From Flavobacteriaceae bacterium (GTDB taxonomy: Bacteria > Bacteroidota > Bacteroidia > Flavobacteriales > Flavobacteriaceae), in NCBI GenBank assembly GCA_018623955.1, contig JAAZUX010000066.1:1-5502 (forward strand): DNA of 5,502 nt, in the 5' to 3' direction. Within the stretch, counting starts at the first letter, position 1. The number at the start of each line of letters is the position of its first letter. Under the pieces are notes generated by a model. The model did not search any database. It had not been told where the DNA came from and saw only the letters and a program-made list of their open reading frames with translations. Made by a program: the position numbers and the translations under genes. Shown here piece by piece: positions 4,329 through 5,502 of this stretch.

Positions 4329-5502
4329 TGGCTGACATCATTTCGCTTTTGCCCGATCATGTGGCTAACCAAATTGCTGCAGGTGAAGTCATTCAAAGAC
4401 CAGCTTCTGTGGTCAAAGAACTTTTGGAAAATGCCATTGACGCCAAGGCCACCGAAATCCAATTGTTGATCAATGGGGCAGGAAAAACCATGATTCAAGT
4501 CATCGACAATGGCATGGGAATGTCAATCACCGATGTGAGATTGGCTTTTGAACGTCATGCGACTTCCAAAATTAAATCTGCTGATGATTTGTTTTCCATC
4601 ACCTCCAAAGGTTTTAGGGGTGAGGCTTTGGCCTCCATCGCTGCCATCGCTCAAGTGGAGGTTCATACCAAAAGGGCAGAAGACGAAATGGCAACCTGCC
4701 TCAAAATATCGGGAAGTAAGGTGGAGGATCAGGAGGTTTCAGTTGCTCCCAATGGAACTTCTATTGCGGTAAAAAATCTTTTTTACAATGTACCGGCAAG
4801 AAGAAATTTCCTCAAGTCGGATAAAGTTGAATTACGGCACATCATTGATGAGTTTCATCGAGTGGCCCTGATCCATCCAGAAGTAAAATTTACTTTTATG
4901 CAAAATGGCTCAGAACTTTTTGACCTACCGCCAGTAAATTTCAGAAAACGAATTGCCAATATTTTTGGAAAGAAAATTGAAGAGAAATTGATTCCGGTAG
5001 AGGAGATGACCACTGTGGCTGGAATTGAAGGGTTTATTGTAAAACCCGAATTCGCCAAAAAATCAAGGGGGCAGCAGTTCTTTTTTGTCAACAAACGTTT
5101 TATCAAGAGTCCTTTTTTAAACCATGCAGTAAGTTCTGCTTTTCAGGGTTTGTTGCGGGATCAATTTCATCCGGGTTATTTTATCTTTATTCAAATCGAT
5201 CCAAAAACCATCGATATTAACATTCATCCCACCAAAACAGAGATTAAGTTTGAAGAGGAGCAAAACCTCTATGCGATCATCAAATCTATGGTAAAACACA
5301 GTTTAGGAATGTTTCAAGCGGCTCCTATTTTAGATTTTGAAAGGGATCCCGGTTTGGACACTCCCTATGGTTTTCAGCAAAAGCCTCCTTCAAATATGCC
5401 CTCAGTAGAGGTGGACTCGAGTTTTAATCCTTTCCAAAATCATGAAAAAGTTATCCCCAGAGCTTCAAAAAGTAATTGGGAAAGTCTTTATTCCGGATTG
5501 GA
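4328..5502 (+). CDS. mutL: DNA mismatch repair protein MutL, N-terminal 391 residues
   Basis: The frame stays open from the ATG at 4328 to the right edge. This is the GHKL ATPase that links MutS mismatch recognition to strand removal. Motifs in order: LPDHVANQIAAGEVIQRPAS (8-27); ELLENAIDA (31-39), with E31 as the expected catalytic base and N35 as Mg ligand; DNGMGM (60-65); GFRGEALASI (95-104), the ATP lid; NVPARRNFL (154-162); and INIHPTKTEIKF (297-308), the end of the second N-terminal domain with its ATP-contacting lysine. From about residue 333 the sequence becomes a proline- and polar-rich linker, as between the ATPase and dimerisation domains. The C-terminal domain is not visible, so presence of the DQHA endonuclease motif cannot be judged. 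Start choice is firm: it matches the family N-terminus and forms a TAATG overlap with the preceding gene. AAAGG at 4320-4324 is a weak, too-close Shine-Dalgarno candidate. Confidence 0.98.
   Translation, partial: MADIISLLPDHVANQIAAGEVIQRPASVVKELLENAIDAKATEIQLLINGAGKTMIQVIDNGMGMSITDVRLAFERHATSKIKSADDLFSITSKGFRGEALASIAAIAQVEVHTKRAEDEMATCLKISGSKVEDQEVSVAPNGTSIAVKNLFYNVPARRNFLKSDKVELRHIIDEFHRVALIHPEVKFTFMQNGSELFDLPPVNFRKRIANIFGKKIEEKLIPVEEMTTVAGIEGFIVKPEFAKKSRGQQFFFVNKRFIKSPFLNHAVSSAFQGLLRDQFHPGYFIFIQIDPKTIDINIHPTKTEIKFEEEQNLYAIIKSMVKHSLGMFQAAPILDFERDPGLDTPYGFQQKPPSNMPSVEVDSSFNPFQNHEKVIPRASKSNWESLYSGL

Noticed and set aside
1..5502. A mobile island, defence system or CRISPR array in the window.
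   Set aside because: All gene-length frames are explained by housekeeping or small conserved-looking genes with compact spacing; no transposase, integrase, tRNA attachment site, terminal repeats or spaced repeats were seen.

Overview
The window looks like chromosomal housekeeping DNA from a member of the Bacteroidota. The evidence is the AT-leaning sequence, promoters of the TTTG / TAnnTTTG type, A-rich start regions instead of clear Shine-Dalgarno sites, and the gene order nrnA-like / ndk / DUF721 / recF / TPR protein / ribH / mutL. I recall this order from flavobacteria and their relatives but could not search for it. I cannot name a genus.

Layout, left to right. A DHH-family phosphoesterase (nrnA-like) is cut by the left edge and reads leftward (1-234). 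It diverges from ndk (356-775), across a 121-bp spacer carrying a -7 box for each gene. ndk ends tail to tail with a leftward operon, sharing 4 bp at the stop codons. In transcription order that operon is recF (2571-1489), a small lipocalin-like lipoprotein (1485-1078) and a DUF721/DciA-like protein (1074-772), with only 3 bp between successive genes. A 132-bp divergent promoter region separates recF from a rightward set: a membrane-anchored TPR protein (2704-3468), ribH (3468-3941), a short single-pass membrane protein (4041-4328) and mutL (4328 to beyond the right edge). Two junctions in this set, TPR/ribH and small protein/mutL, are TAATG overlaps where stop and start share one base.

Functional picture. 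RecF (gap repair), the DciA-like protein (replicative helicase handling) and MutL (mismatch repair) form a genome-maintenance theme. Ndk (NTP balancing) and the DHH phosphoesterase (removal of short oligonucleotides or pAp) are nucleotide-metabolism neighbours. RibH makes lumazine for riboflavin. Three cell-envelope proteins are interleaved with these: a lipoprotein inside the recF operon, a YfgM-like TPR protein before ribH, and a tail-anchored small protein before mutL.

I see no mobile element, CRISPR array, RNA gene or convincing sign of horizontal transfer. The items most worth a second look are the two uncharacterised small envelope proteins, the recF and nrnA promoters placed so close to the ATG that leaderless mRNA is likely, and an ndk terminator hairpin lying across the last codons of the convergent gene.
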